Positions 7,074-15,109 of a stretch of 42,310 nucleotides of DNA are shown in pieces. Below the pieces are notes generated by a model, which ran no database searches, was not told where the DNA came from, and saw nothing but the letters and a program-made list of their open reading frames with translations. The first letter of the stretch is position 1; each line of letters starts with the position of its first letter. The position numbers and the translations under genes were made by a program. The stretch spans positions 1 through 42,310 of the forward strand of contig CAMCYE010000016.1 in NCBI GenBank assembly GCA_945883805.1, read 5' to 3'. Source of the DNA: Victivallis vadensis. GTDB taxonomy: Bacteria > Verrucomicrobiota > Lentisphaeria > Victivallales > GWF2-50-93.

Positions 7074-8405
7074 ATGTCACACAGAACAAAAATAGCCATG
7101 GTCGGCGGCGGAAGCTACAACTGGATGCCGCGCCTGCTTTGCGACCTGGTTCAGACACCGGAGCTGCAAAACAGCGAAGTAGTATTGCTTGACCCTAATC
7201 TTACAGCTGCAAAAGAAGTGAAGATGGCGATGGACAGGGTTTGCGCCGACAACGGCAAAAAATTCCGCTTCGTCGCAACCAGCAAGGAGGAAACCGCCTT
7301 TAAAGATGCGGATTTCGTGATTATCACCATTTCCACTGGCGGCCTTGACATGATGGCACATGATTTGGAAATACCTGAAAAATACAGTATTTACCAGACA
7401 GTCGGTGATTCGGTCGGCCCGGGAGGATGGGCGCGTCTTTTGCGGAATGTGCCGGTGTTCGAGAAAATGGCCCGCAAAATCGAAAAACTTTCGCCGCACG
7501 CGGTGATTTTAAACTATACAAATCCGATGGCCGGACTCACAGGTGCGATATCCGCAGTGTCGGGCCTCCGGAACGTCGGGTTATGTCATGGAGTCATGGG
7601 TACTCTTAACTTCCTGAGCAGGATGCTCAATGTTGATGAAAAAGACCTGTCTGTCCGTTATGGCGGAGTGAACCATTTCTTCTGGATACTCGATTTCAAG
7701 GTCAAAGGCGCAGACGGCTATAAAATGCTCCGGGAAAAATTAGGGTCATCGCCTCTTACCATATTTGACAAGGCGAGTAATGACCCTGCGGGTTTTTCCG
7801 AAAAGAACCATTTTGTCTTCAACGAAATTTACCAGCATTACGGACATTTGACTTATGTGGCCGACAGGCACACCTGTGAATATTTCACACCTTATCTGAC
7901 CGACAAGAAGATGATGGAGAGGTTCAGGCTGATCCGCACATCCGCATCTGACAGGCGGAAAGGGCTTGCCAAGTCCAGACAATTCACGCTTGATCTTGCA
8001 TCTGGCAAGATGAAAATGCTTGAACGCAGCAGGGAAACAGCAGTGGACATCATGAAAGCTCTGGTTGCAAATACGCCTTTCATCGATATTGTAAACCTTC
8101 CCAACATAGGACAGATCGACAATCTTCCACGAGGTGCCGTGGTTGAGACTCTGGGACTGGTGGACGGGGCAGGATTCGCTCCGATAGGCATAGGTTCCCT
8201 GCCGGAAAAATTGCGCGGAGTCACCGAAGTCCACTGCCAGATCCAGAAAATGACTTTGGAAGCAGCCTTGAACGGCAATGAAAAGCTGGCATTAGAGGCG
8301 TTGATGCTGGATCCCCTCTGTGCGAAACTCGCACCGTCTGACATAAAAAAGATGGGCTTGGAGTTAATGGAGGCGACTAGGGATTATCTGCCGCAATTTA
8401 AATAA
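7074..8405 (+). CDS. GH4 family alpha-glycosidase/alpha-galacturonidase-like
   Basis: This is a 443-residue GH4 enzyme, divergent from the one at 4463. It has NAD-binding GGGSYNW (11-17), TVGDSVGPGG (109-118), NYTNPMAG (147-154), metal ligands Cys171-His172 in GLCHGVMG and His201 in GGVNHF. The C-terminal YLPQFK ending is shared with the first GH4. The protein is soluble and cytoplasmic, with no signal peptide. AAGGAG stands 8 bp before the ATG. It is divergently transcribed from the AraC regulator and is followed 41 bp later by the GH15 gene, so the two probably form one operon acting on the same oligosaccharide. The exact sugar cannot be fixed from sequence. Confidence 0.9.
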   Translation: MSHRTKIAMVGGGSYNWMPRLLCDLVQTPELQNSEVVLLDPNLTAAKEVKMAMDRVCADNGKKFRFVATSKEETAFKDADFVIITISTGGLDMMAHDLEIPEKYSIYQTVGDSVGPGGWARLLRNVPVFEKMARKIEKLSPHAVILNYTNPMAGLTGAISAVSGLRNVGLCHGVMGTLNFLSRMLNVDEKDLSVRYGGVNHFFWILDFKVKGADGYKMLREKLGSSPLTIFDKASNDPAGFSEKNHFVFNEIYQHYGHLTYVADRHTCEYFTPYLTDKKMMERFRLIRTSASDRRKGLAKSRQFTLDLASGKMKMLERSRETAVDIMKALVANTPFIDIVNLPNIGQIDNLPRGAVVETLGLVDGAGFAPIGIGSLPEKLRGVTEVHCQIQKMTLEAALNGNEKLALEALMLDPLCAKLAPSDIKKMGLELMEATRDYLPQFK

Positions 8406-8446
8406 GATGGTGAATGGATATTATTTAAAAAACGTACGAAATGCCG

Positions 8447-10213
8447 ATGAAAATTGAACAGAAAAAATACCGCGTGCCCCTCTGCCCGTACCTGATGGTT
8501 GGAAACCGCAGGGTGCTGGTGCATCTTGACGCATACTGCGTACCGCAGTCGCTCCAATGGCCGCGGCCCGGTGCGTCCGACCGGCTGGCCTGGAGGGACC
8601 TTGCCGACGAATGGCCGTATTGGGATGAGATGAGTCCTGAGGCGATCCGCGCACGCATGCCATATTTTGAATATTCGGACGGTTCCCGCGAGTATCTTCA
8701 TGATGCGATTACGGTTGAGATCGGATACGTTGAAGACACTAACATACTGGAAGGACGTTACTTTCTCCCAGGCGGCGCCATTCTTGAAATAACGACTTTT
8801 GTCCATCCCCAGATGGATGTCTGGGTGCGGCATTACAACGTAAAGGGCCAGGGGAAACTGATATTGCAAAGTGAGTTCTTTGAGAAGGCGGTAAGAGGTC
8901 ACACATTAACGCATCTTGGCGAAATCAACTTCAGAGGTTTTTTCAATGCGGCTCCTCGTGGCGCCTACGTGATAATGAGCACAATTCCGCTTTCTCAGAC
9001 GCAGCAGCGGGTGGAGATTCCGGTCAGCGGAGATGCCTGTTGGACTCTATTCATGTGCATGGCTGACGATATCCTTGAAGCAACAAGGATTGGCAAACAG
9101 GCGATTCAGTCAGGATATGATAAAATGAAGGAAGAATCAGTTGCAAGCGATCGCGAATGGGTGTCACGCGCAAAGGAACCTCTTTCCCGCCATCCGTTCA
9201 TATTGAAGAATTACAGGCGCTGGCTCCTGTCGAACATTTTGCTGACGGCATATGACGGCATCATGATCTGCGGAGTACGTCCTTTCTGGAGTTTTGCCTG
9301 GCCACGGGACTGCGCCCAGCAGGCTGTGGGTTTCGCAGCCGCTGGCTTCATTGACGACGCCAGACGCATCATCAAATGGAACCTCGACAACACACCGGAT
9401 TCCGGAGTACACGATGCGCGTTATTGTGCGGATGGTACTCCGATGCTATTGGACAATCGCCCGCCTCAGGGTGACAGCGCAGGTTTCCTATGTTGGGCGG
9501 CTGCCTTCATCTGTCGTCAAAGCTGGGATAAAATTTGGGTGGATACAGTAAAGGACAAAGTTTATTTTCTAGCCGACCATCTGGTAAAAGACTACGACAA
9601 GGAAACGCTCCTTCCTATTCCCGAAGCCGACCACCGTGAATCTCAGGTCGCATCGTCAATCAGCAACGTCGTGAGCGCTATCGGCGGACTTACTGAGGCG
9701 GCCGACTTCGCCAACAGGCTTGGAGATGCTATCCGCGCTGAACAATATCTTGCAAGAGCTCAGGAGATAAGGGTTGCGGCGGAGAAGCTCCTATGGAATA
9801 AGGATGAAAACTATTTCATCACCTCTTTGAAACCTTTAAATGTCAGAACCGATATTTCCCTCTGCTGGGGTGCCTATCCGTTCAAGGCGTGGGCTCTCGG
9901 AGATCCGAAGATGATTCAATCGGTTTCTCGCGTATTCCGCGAACGCTGGAACGCCTCCGCCGGAGGAGTCCTGAGCGCCCCGGGCACACCGTATGAATCG
10001 TTCTGGATGTACTATGCGAGCATTCTGCTCCTGGGCGTTGCCGGCATAGGGGATAAAAAAAGGGAAATGGAAATCCTGTCATCTCTGGAGAAAAATGTCT
10101 CGCCGCAGGGTTTGATTCCGGAGCAGATCAGCCGTGCCAGCGGAAACCTCTGGGGCTGCGCCCCACTGTCTACACCGCAGGGGAATCTCCTGCTTTACGC
10201 CTATGCTTTTTAG
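8447..10213 (+). CDS. GH15-like glycoside hydrolase (glucoamylase/glucodextranase-type (alpha/alpha)6 barrel)
   Basis: This 588-residue protein has an N-terminal beta-rich domain (about 1-230) and a helical barrel. FAWPRDCAQQAVGFAAAG matches the GH15 WPRD motif. HRES (Glu398) is in the position of the general acid (family WEER). LIPEQ (Glu559) matches the catalytic base motif near the C terminus. It should release monosaccharides from non-reducing ends. There is no signal peptide, so it is probably cytoplasmic. Two in-frame ATGs exist at 8441 and 8447; the second is chosen because the relic at 5894 starts with the same MKxEQ sequence. Gene order suggests cotranscription with GH4. The ending LLLYAYAF is close to the expected family end, so the gene looks complete. 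Confidence 0.82.
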   Translation: MKIEQKKYRVPLCPYLMVGNRRVLVHLDAYCVPQSLQWPRPGASDRLAWRDLADEWPYWDEMSPEAIRARMPYFEYSDGSREYLHDAITVEIGYVEDTNILEGRYFLPGGAILEITTFVHPQMDVWVRHYNVKGQGKLILQSEFFEKAVRGHTLTHLGEINFRGFFNAAPRGAYVIMSTIPLSQTQQRVEIPVSGDACWTLFMCMADDILEATRIGKQAIQSGYDKMKEESVASDREWVSRAKEPLSRHPFILKNYRRWLLSNILLTAYDGIMICGVRPFWSFAWPRDCAQQAVGFAAAGFIDDARRIIKWNLDNTPDSGVHDARYCADGTPMLLDNRPPQGDSAGFLCWAAAFICRQSWDKIWVDTVKDKVYFLADHLVKDYDKETLLPIPEADHRESQVASSISNVVSAIGGLTEAADFANRLGDAIRAEQYLARAQEIRVAAEKLLWNKDENYFITSLKPLNVRTDISLCWGAYPFKAWALGDPKMIQSVSRVFRERWNASAGGVLSAPGTPYESFWMYYASILLLGVAGIGDKKREMEILSSLEKNVSPQGLIPEQISRASGNLWGCAPLSTPQGNLLLYAYAF

Positions 10214-10260
10214 TTTTTCATTTCAATTAATTCCCCTTTGAATTTATTGAAATGAAAAAC
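10213..10260 (+). terminator. Long stem-loop after the GH15 gene
   Basis: Perfect 15-bp arms GTTTTTCATTTCAAT (10213-10227) and its complement (10246-10260) start at the last base of the GH15 stop codon. It probably ends the GH4-GH15 operon or protects its 3' end. It is AT-rich, and the arm itself supplies the T-run for the opposite direction. Confidence 0.55.
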
Positions 10261-10294
10261 ATAACATAGAGCATTGATTTTATAATATAAGGCA

Positions 10295-10323
10295 TTGACT
10301 TCCCTTTCAAAATTTGATATAAT
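10295..10323 (+). promoter_or_regulatory. Strong sigma-70-type promoter for the pseudopilin-like gene
   Basis: TTGACT (10295-10300) and a consensus TATAAT (10318-10323) are separated by exactly 17 bp. Transcription would start near 10330, giving a leader of about 125 nt before the ATG at 10456. This is the closest match to the sigma-70 consensus noticed in the window. Confidence 0.7.
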
Positions 10324-10383
10324 GATTGTAGAAAACGAGTGTAAAAATCAAAAACAGAGTTTGTAATATTTTTTATTATGCTT

Positions 10384-10400
10384 ATATTGTCTGACAATAT
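10384..10400. promoter_or_regulatory. Palindrome in the leader of the pseudopilin-like gene
   Basis: ATATTGT-CTG-ACAATAT is a 7-bp perfect inverted repeat with a 3-bp spacer. It lies about 55 bp downstream of the predicted transcription start and 55 bp before the ATG. It could be an operator for a dimeric regulator or a leader hairpin. No partner is identified. Confidence 0.4.
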
Positions 10401-10455
10401 GACTTATGTTTATATCACGGGATGACATAAATATATAAAAAACGGAGGTGTTGAA

Positions 10456-11259
10456 ATGGGCGGGAGAGTTCAAAAATATCGGCACGGATTGAAATTGAAT
10501 CCTGTCTGTAACTCGTTTGTACTCAAGGGGTTTACGCTCATAGAGCTCCTCGTAGTTATAGCGATCATCGCAATTTTGGCGGGAATGCTCCTGCCGGCGT
10601 TGAACAAAGCCAAAGAGATTTCAAAGTCATCTGTCTGTCTAAATCAGCTTAAGCAGCTATCGTTGGGAGTCAACATGTACGCCGACGACTGGCAGGGTTA
10701 TCCCCCAGGTTCACGTCTGGGGGCGACGTGGGTGAGCCCTTACATGGTTTTTTGGTTTCAGGCCAGTGAGATAGGAGGCATTTCCGATTACATGGGGCAA
10801 CCGAATCTCCCGGCAAATTATACGCTTGAACAGGCGCCGAAATATGCAGAATGCCCGGCCGATCCATATGTCTGGAAAGACCAGGATACGCCCGGGGTTT
10901 TCGACAGGCGCGAGGCCTCATACGGACTTAGCAGGCGACTGATCACGAGTTTTACTGCGGTAAGCTCGCCATGCAAGATGGTGGCCATAAAAAACCCATC
11001 CACGAAAGTGTTGATCGCAGACGGCTCCCATGGTAAACTTGACGGAATCGTCACTGGTGGCAGAGGCTGTAGTGTGGACTCTGTTGAGTCCGGCGGTCCC
11101 ATATGCCGTTACAGGCACGGCTCCGGGGGTGGCAAATCCGGCAACGTCCTCTGGGTCGACGGCCATGCCAGCAGCGAAGGTTGGTCTTTCCTTAAGAGCA
11201 TAGGATCAGCCTCAAGTGCGGTTAGGAACAAATACTGGGATGCACTAGAGGCTCAATGA
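10456..11259 (+). CDS. Pseudopilin-like protein with N-terminal methylation motif and H-Xn-DG tail
   Basis: The 267-residue protein has a prepilin peptidase site, KG-FTLIE (cleavage after Gly25, Glu at +5), followed by a hydrophobic helix rich in V, I and A (about 31-48). The C-terminal part carries RH...NVLWVDGH (221-237), the H-Xn-DG signature of a large expanded family in Lentisphaerota and Planctomycetota. The mature protein would be anchored in the inner membrane. The family's function is not settled, though many copies lie beside glycan-degradation genes as here. GGAGGTG precedes the ATG. It has its own strong promoter and leads into the SGNH gene 13 bp downstream, so the two probably share a transcript. 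Confidence 0.9.
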   Translation: MGGRVQKYRHGLKLNPVCNSFVLKGFTLIELLVVIAIIAILAGMLLPALNKAKEISKSSVCLNQLKQLSLGVNMYADDWQGYPPGSRLGATWVSPYMVFWFQASEIGGISDYMGQPNLPANYTLEQAPKYAECPADPYVWKDQDTPGVFDRREASYGLSRRLITSFTAVSSPCKMVAIKNPSTKVLIADGSHGKLDGIVTGGRGCSVDSVESGGPICRYRHGSGGGKSGNVLWVDGHASSEGWSFLKSIGSASSAVRNKYWDALEAQ

Positions 11260-11272
11260 GGCGACTCCAAGC

Positions 11273-12283
11273 ATGAAACCGATAGCATTGATGAAGCCTG
11301 AATGGGTTGGCGCCATGGATCTGCAAGTTCATGAGGACGGCAAGGTTCAGCCATGGCGACTACCACTCAAACTGCTGGATTTTCTTGATCCGAGGTCCCG
11401 TTTCCAAGCGGGAAACCCATCCGGCGTACGCATCCGCTTTACCAGCACAACCCGGTGCGTTGTACTGGAAGTTGAGGCGGTGCCTGAGCTGAAGCGTTGG
11501 TTTGATCTGCTTGTCGACGACAAACTTGCTGGCCGGGCTGAACTGGCGCCAGGTCAGACAGAGATCGTATTCGACCATCTTCCAGAAGGTGAAAAAGTGC
11601 TGGAGATCTGGCTGAACCACATGTATAGCCCGGTGATTGTATCTACCTTGAAAATTGATGATGACGCATCACTTGAAAAAGCACCGCCTACTGACAAGAA
11701 AAGGATACTTTTCCATGGCAGCTCCATTTCACACGGCCGGCAGGCGGCCGGACCGACTGAAAGCTGGACAGTCGGAGCGGGACGACTGGCCGGACTTGAC
11801 CCGGTCAACCTCGGACTGGGCGGAGGCTGCATACTTCAGCCGTCAGTCGCCCGCGTTATCCGTGATCTGTCCGCAGATTATCTCAGCTTCTGCTTCGGGG
11901 CGAATGTGGTGATGGGCTACACGCACAATGAGCGTTCCTTCCGGACCGATGTTGCAGGTTTCATTCAAATCGTCCGTGAAGGGCATCCGGAAACACCGCT
12001 GGCTATCCAGGGTCCAATTTTCTGCCGTTCCTTCGAAGAGTTTGAGGATAAGAAGAAGTTTTCCCTGGTGCAATGCAGAAAAGCGCTCATGGAAGTGGTC
12101 GAGTGTTTCCAGAAACATGGCGACAGAAAAATATTCTATGGTGGCGACCTGGGGCATTTCGGGCCGGATGACGAATCGCTGCTTATTGACGGCGTCCACC
12201 CGAATGCCGAAGGGCATCGCCTGATGTCCAGACGTTACGCGAACCTGGTATGGCCAAGACTGAAGGCTTTGGCGGAAAACTAA
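11273..12283 (+). CDS. Two-domain SGNH hydrolase (carbohydrate esterase-like)
   Basis: This 336-residue protein has an N-terminal beta-sandwich (about 15-130) and a C-terminal SGNH domain. The nucleophile motif is FHGSSIS (Ser151), the oxyanion Gly block is NLGLGGG, and the Asp-His pair lies in DGVHP (Asp306, His309). The arrangement is that of esterases that deacetylate plant or host glycans. No signal peptide is seen. It starts 13 bp after the pseudopilin-like gene, so cotranscription is likely. The nucleophile loop reads G-S-S rather than G-D-S, a known variant within the family. The acyl substrate is unknown. Confidence 0.83.
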   Translation: MKPIALMKPEWVGAMDLQVHEDGKVQPWRLPLKLLDFLDPRSRFQAGNPSGVRIRFTSTTRCVVLEVEAVPELKRWFDLLVDDKLAGRAELAPGQTEIVFDHLPEGEKVLEIWLNHMYSPVIVSTLKIDDDASLEKAPPTDKKRILFHGSSISHGRQAAGPTESWTVGAGRLAGLDPVNLGLGGGCILQPSVARVIRDLSADYLSFCFGANVVMGYTHNERSFRTDVAGFIQIVREGHPETPLAIQGPIFCRSFEEFEDKKKFSLVQCRKALMEVVECFQKHGDRKIFYGGDLGHFGPDDESLLIDGVHPNAEGHRLMSRRYANLVWPRLKALAEN

Positions 12284-12316
12284 ATTAGGCGGCAGGAGTC
12301 GCAACTTAAAATAATC

Positions 12317-12450
12317 GAATATCCAATAGCCAACACGGAATATCCAATGTCCAAGTTAAGATTTGCTTGAATTCAACTCCGATGGAAATTGGAGATTGAG
12401 TGCTACGCCTGGCGTAGCTTATGCGAAGACTGGTTGGATATTGGGTATTC
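12317..12450. repeat. Intergenic element A, copy 1, with 17-bp terminal inverted repeats
   Basis: The left end GAATATCCAATAGCCAA (12317-12333) pairs with TTGGATATTGGGTATTC (12434-12450) at 15 of 17 positions. The left 31 bp match the left end of the element at 31114 at 29 of 31 positions, while the interiors differ. The interior has a CTACGCC/GGCGTAG hairpin near 12402. It lies just upstream of the chimeric pseudogene. It resembles a MITE-like non-autonomous element. Confidence 0.65.
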
Positions 12451-12483
12451 AAACTTTATACGTTTAATTAAAGAAAGGCCTGT

Positions 12484-12782
12484 GATGAAATCAAAAGTGA
12501 AATTATTAATCTACGCAATTGCTTTTTTCATATTTCTGGGACTGCCCTTAAAAAGTTTTTCAGACACCGGTTCCGCAAGACCGGACATTGTAAAGGACGG
12601 CAAACCAAATGCGGAAATCATCATCTCCGAAAAACCAACCCGCTCAATGAAAGTCGCCGCTTCTGAATTACAGGTAAATATCCAGAAAATCAGCGGCGCA
12701 GTGAAGCCGCAAGACATATGCAGGGACATTTTTCCCTAGGGCGCTGGACTGTTTTCGCTCCTTTGCTGTAAAGCGATCCGCC
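12484..12782 (+). pseudogene. Chimeric relic: start of a DUF4838 gene fused to start of the propeller gene
   Basis: The first 72 codons (MKSKVKLLIYAIAFF...) are about 79% identical to the N terminus of the DUF4838 protein at 15110, including signal peptide and SARPDIVKDGKPNAEIIIS. The upstream AATTAAAGAAAGG-CTGTG leader is also shared. After about 12700 the DNA switches to match 17993-18066, the start of the propeller gene (GACATATGC, then TGGACTGT, TTCGC, GATCCGC), and a small indel brings a TAG at 12737. The simplest explanation is a tandem duplicate of the 15110-17941 gene pair that lost about 2.7 kb between the two N termini. An 84-codon secreted peptide could still be made. Confidence 0.8.
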
Positions 12783-12848
12783 GACCGCAAGGGTCATTTT
12801 AACTGACAATAATATTTATAACCAATAATAAGAGGAATAATAAAAACC

Positions 12849-14834
12849 ATGAGAAAATTAATGCTAGAAATTGCAATGATGCTGATGTCTGTCATGATTT
12901 TAGCAGAGGAGATGACAATAATAAAAGATGGTGTATGCAAGGTTCCTGTCATTGTATCTGAAAAAGCTTCCGGTGACTCCCTGCTTGCGGCAAATCACCT
13001 CGCCGAATATGTTCAAAAGATAAGCGGCGCCCTTCCTTCTGTATTGAATGGATTTCCGAAGACAATACCGGACAGTGCAATTTGGATAGGATATCAGCCA
13101 GTCCTGAAAACCCTTTTCCCAAATGTGAATTTCAACTTTCAACATCCCGAAGAGATTCTCATTGTCTGCAATGGCCGACATCTTGCAATACTTGGCAGCG
13201 AGAAGATAGTTGAAGGAATACAGTTGAAAGATGGAACTCCCAACGCCGTATATACTTTTCTACAGAAACATCTGGATGTCCGCTGGTTCTATCCGGGCCC
13301 TTTGGGAGAAGATGTTATCCGCAGACAGACAATAAAATTCCCGCCTTTTGAATACCGGTTCCATCCGCAGTTCCTGCGACGTGCGATCTACAGGCGTTAT
13401 TTCAACAACAAGGACTGGTGCCGTTTCCAGAGGTTGATGAATGATACGCTAAATGTTCCTGTCGGACATGGATTTGACGACTGGTGGGAGAAGTACAGCA
13501 AGGAACATCCCGATTATTTTGCCCTTCAGCCAAACGGGAAACGCGACGGCTATCCAGGAACTAACAAAGCGAAAATCTGCGACTCGAATCCCAAAGTCTG
13601 GGATCAATTCCTGTTAAATGTTGACGAGGAACTCAAGAAAGATCCAACCGCCAATGTTTTCAATGCGTCGCCAAATGACAGTTATCTGTCAGGTTATTGC
13701 GTATGCCAGGACTGCGAGGCCTGGGATGCCGCAGACGCGCCCAAATGCAATCGCAATCTGGAATGGCAGAACCTCAAGAAAGAGCATGTTGCGCTCACTG
13801 ACCGTTATGCGAAATTCTGGAATGTTCTTGGCAGAAGATTGAAGGAACTTCATCCTGAAAGGGAATTATGGATTTATGGAATGGCTTACGGCGACGCCCT
13901 CATAACTCCTCCGGTAAAAGAGGTTCTGGACAAAAACATAGTTATAGGATTTGTCGGCAGTTTTCCAATTACATGTGAAGAGCGCAGACAGGAAGAGAAA
14001 GCCACGTTCAAACAATGGAAAGAAAAGGCGAAGGCGCTGGTATACCGTCCAAACCTGTTCTGGTATTCCGGAGGCATGTCTGGATTCCCGACAATAGCGA
14101 TCAAGAAGACAATTGAGGATTTCAGGTTCCTCGCTGAAAACAACTGCATCGGCTTGATCATAGACACGACACCCCAGCACTGGGCGACACAGGGGCCGCA
14201 ATATTATGTCATGGCCCAGATGGCGTGGGATCCCTTTCAGGACGGGGATGCTTTGCTTGAGGATTATTACAGGCGGTGTTTCGGAAAAGCCGCAGACTCG
14301 ATCAGGAGTTACTGCCAACTGATGGAGGATGCGCATAACCGCTTGACTGAAACCCCCGGATGGAAACCTTCAATGGGAATGATCCGGAAAACAACGGATG
14401 AACTTGCCAAGATATATGATTCGGAACTGGTCAATAAGGCTGACACCATACTTAAAAAAGCAGAGTCCGAGCTCCAAAACGAACCGGAGATTTACAGGAA
14501 ACGGGTCGCCCTTATGCGCAGCGGCCTCGATTTTACAAAGTTGCAAACCGAAATAATCAATGTCATGCGGAAAGTCAGGGAGAGCGGCGACAAGGACAAA
14601 GAGGCGAATGAAAAAGCAATGGCTTTAAGCATTGAAAGGCGCAAATTCTTTAAGCTATATGATGGAATCGCAATTAACGACCATATCTTCAATGTCACTT
14701 GGCTGAAAGGCCGCAAGATGGAAAGTTATATGGGTTATGGACCTGAAGGCTTGCCGACCTCATCGTCAGAAAAGAAGAAATCTCCTAATGGTAAAGATGC
14801 AAAGGACCCTGCCATAAGGGATGATGTGCAGTAA
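12849..14834 (+). CDS. Secreted DUF4838-family protein (alpha-glucuronidase-like N-terminal fold)
   Basis: This 661-residue protein has a signal peptide (about 1-19) and an N-terminal small domain of the type found before alpha-glucuronidase and hexosaminidase barrels (about 20-160). The DUF4838 core follows, with NAVYTFLQKHLDVRWFYPGP, HPDYFALQPNGKRDG, and SPNDSYLSGYCVCQDCEAW holding a CxCxxC cysteine cluster. The family is common in glycan loci of Bacteroidota and PVC bacteria, and glycosidase activity is suspected but not fixed. AGAGGAA precedes the ATG. The C terminus ends in a lysine-rich tail without a second domain, unlike the next DUF4838 protein. Export to periplasm or surface is inferred from the signal peptide. 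Confidence 0.85.
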   Translation: MRKLMLEIAMMLMSVMILAEEMTIIKDGVCKVPVIVSEKASGDSLLAANHLAEYVQKISGALPSVLNGFPKTIPDSAIWIGYQPVLKTLFPNVNFNFQHPEEILIVCNGRHLAILGSEKIVEGIQLKDGTPNAVYTFLQKHLDVRWFYPGPLGEDVIRRQTIKFPPFEYRFHPQFLRRAIYRRYFNNKDWCRFQRLMNDTLNVPVGHGFDDWWEKYSKEHPDYFALQPNGKRDGYPGTNKAKICDSNPKVWDQFLLNVDEELKKDPTANVFNASPNDSYLSGYCVCQDCEAWDAADAPKCNRNLEWQNLKKEHVALTDRYAKFWNVLGRRLKELHPERELWIYGMAYGDALITPPVKEVLDKNIVIGFVGSFPITCEERRQEEKATFKQWKEKAKALVYRPNLFWYSGGMSGFPTIAIKKTIEDFRFLAENNCIGLIIDTTPQHWATQGPQYYVMAQMAWDPFQDGDALLEDYYRRCFGKAADSIRSYCQLMEDAHNRLTETPGWKPSMGMIRKTTDELAKIYDSELVNKADTILKKAESELQNEPEIYRKRVALMRSGLDFTKLQTEIINVMRKVRESGDKDKEANEKAMALSIERRKFFKLYDGIAINDHIFNVTWLKGRKMESYMGYGPEGLPTSSSEKKKSPNGKDAKDPAIRDDVQ

Positions 14835-14900
14835 GGAAAAACTGAACATCCGATATCGGATGTGGATGGTTAAATTAGGCGGCCAGGGGCCGCAACTTTT

Positions 14901-15046
14901 TTGGAGTGCGGTCGCGACCTGCCCTTCGTAGCCTTGCATAGTAGGGAGCTACCGCTTTTCTTCCGGCATGCGAAGCCTGCCGGTCTTAAGACGGCGAAAT
15001 GAATTTCGCCTAAGAAAAGCTGAAGCTGCCCGCTTCAGCACTCCAA
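14901..15046. repeat. 146-bp multi-branched intergenic element between the DUF4838 genes
   Basis: Terminal arms TTGGAGTGC (14901-14909) and GCACTCCAA (15038-15046) enclose a nearly continuous set of stems. These are GGTCGCGACC (14910-14919), an inner stem GCTTTTCTT/AAGAAAAGC (14954-14962 with 15012-15020) holding CCGGCA/TGCCGG (14963-14983) and GGCGAAAT/ATTTCGCC (14993-15010), and TGAAGC/GCTTCA (15021-15037). It could be a structured RNA, a REP-like repeat or an mRNA boundary. A related flank (AAATTAGGCGGC...CGCAACTT) occurs at both 12282 and 14871. Confidence 0.7.
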
Positions 15047-15109
15047 GTTCCTGCTGTCGCAGGAAGAAACTTTGAAATTCCTATACTTTAAATTAAAGAA
15101 AGGACTGTG

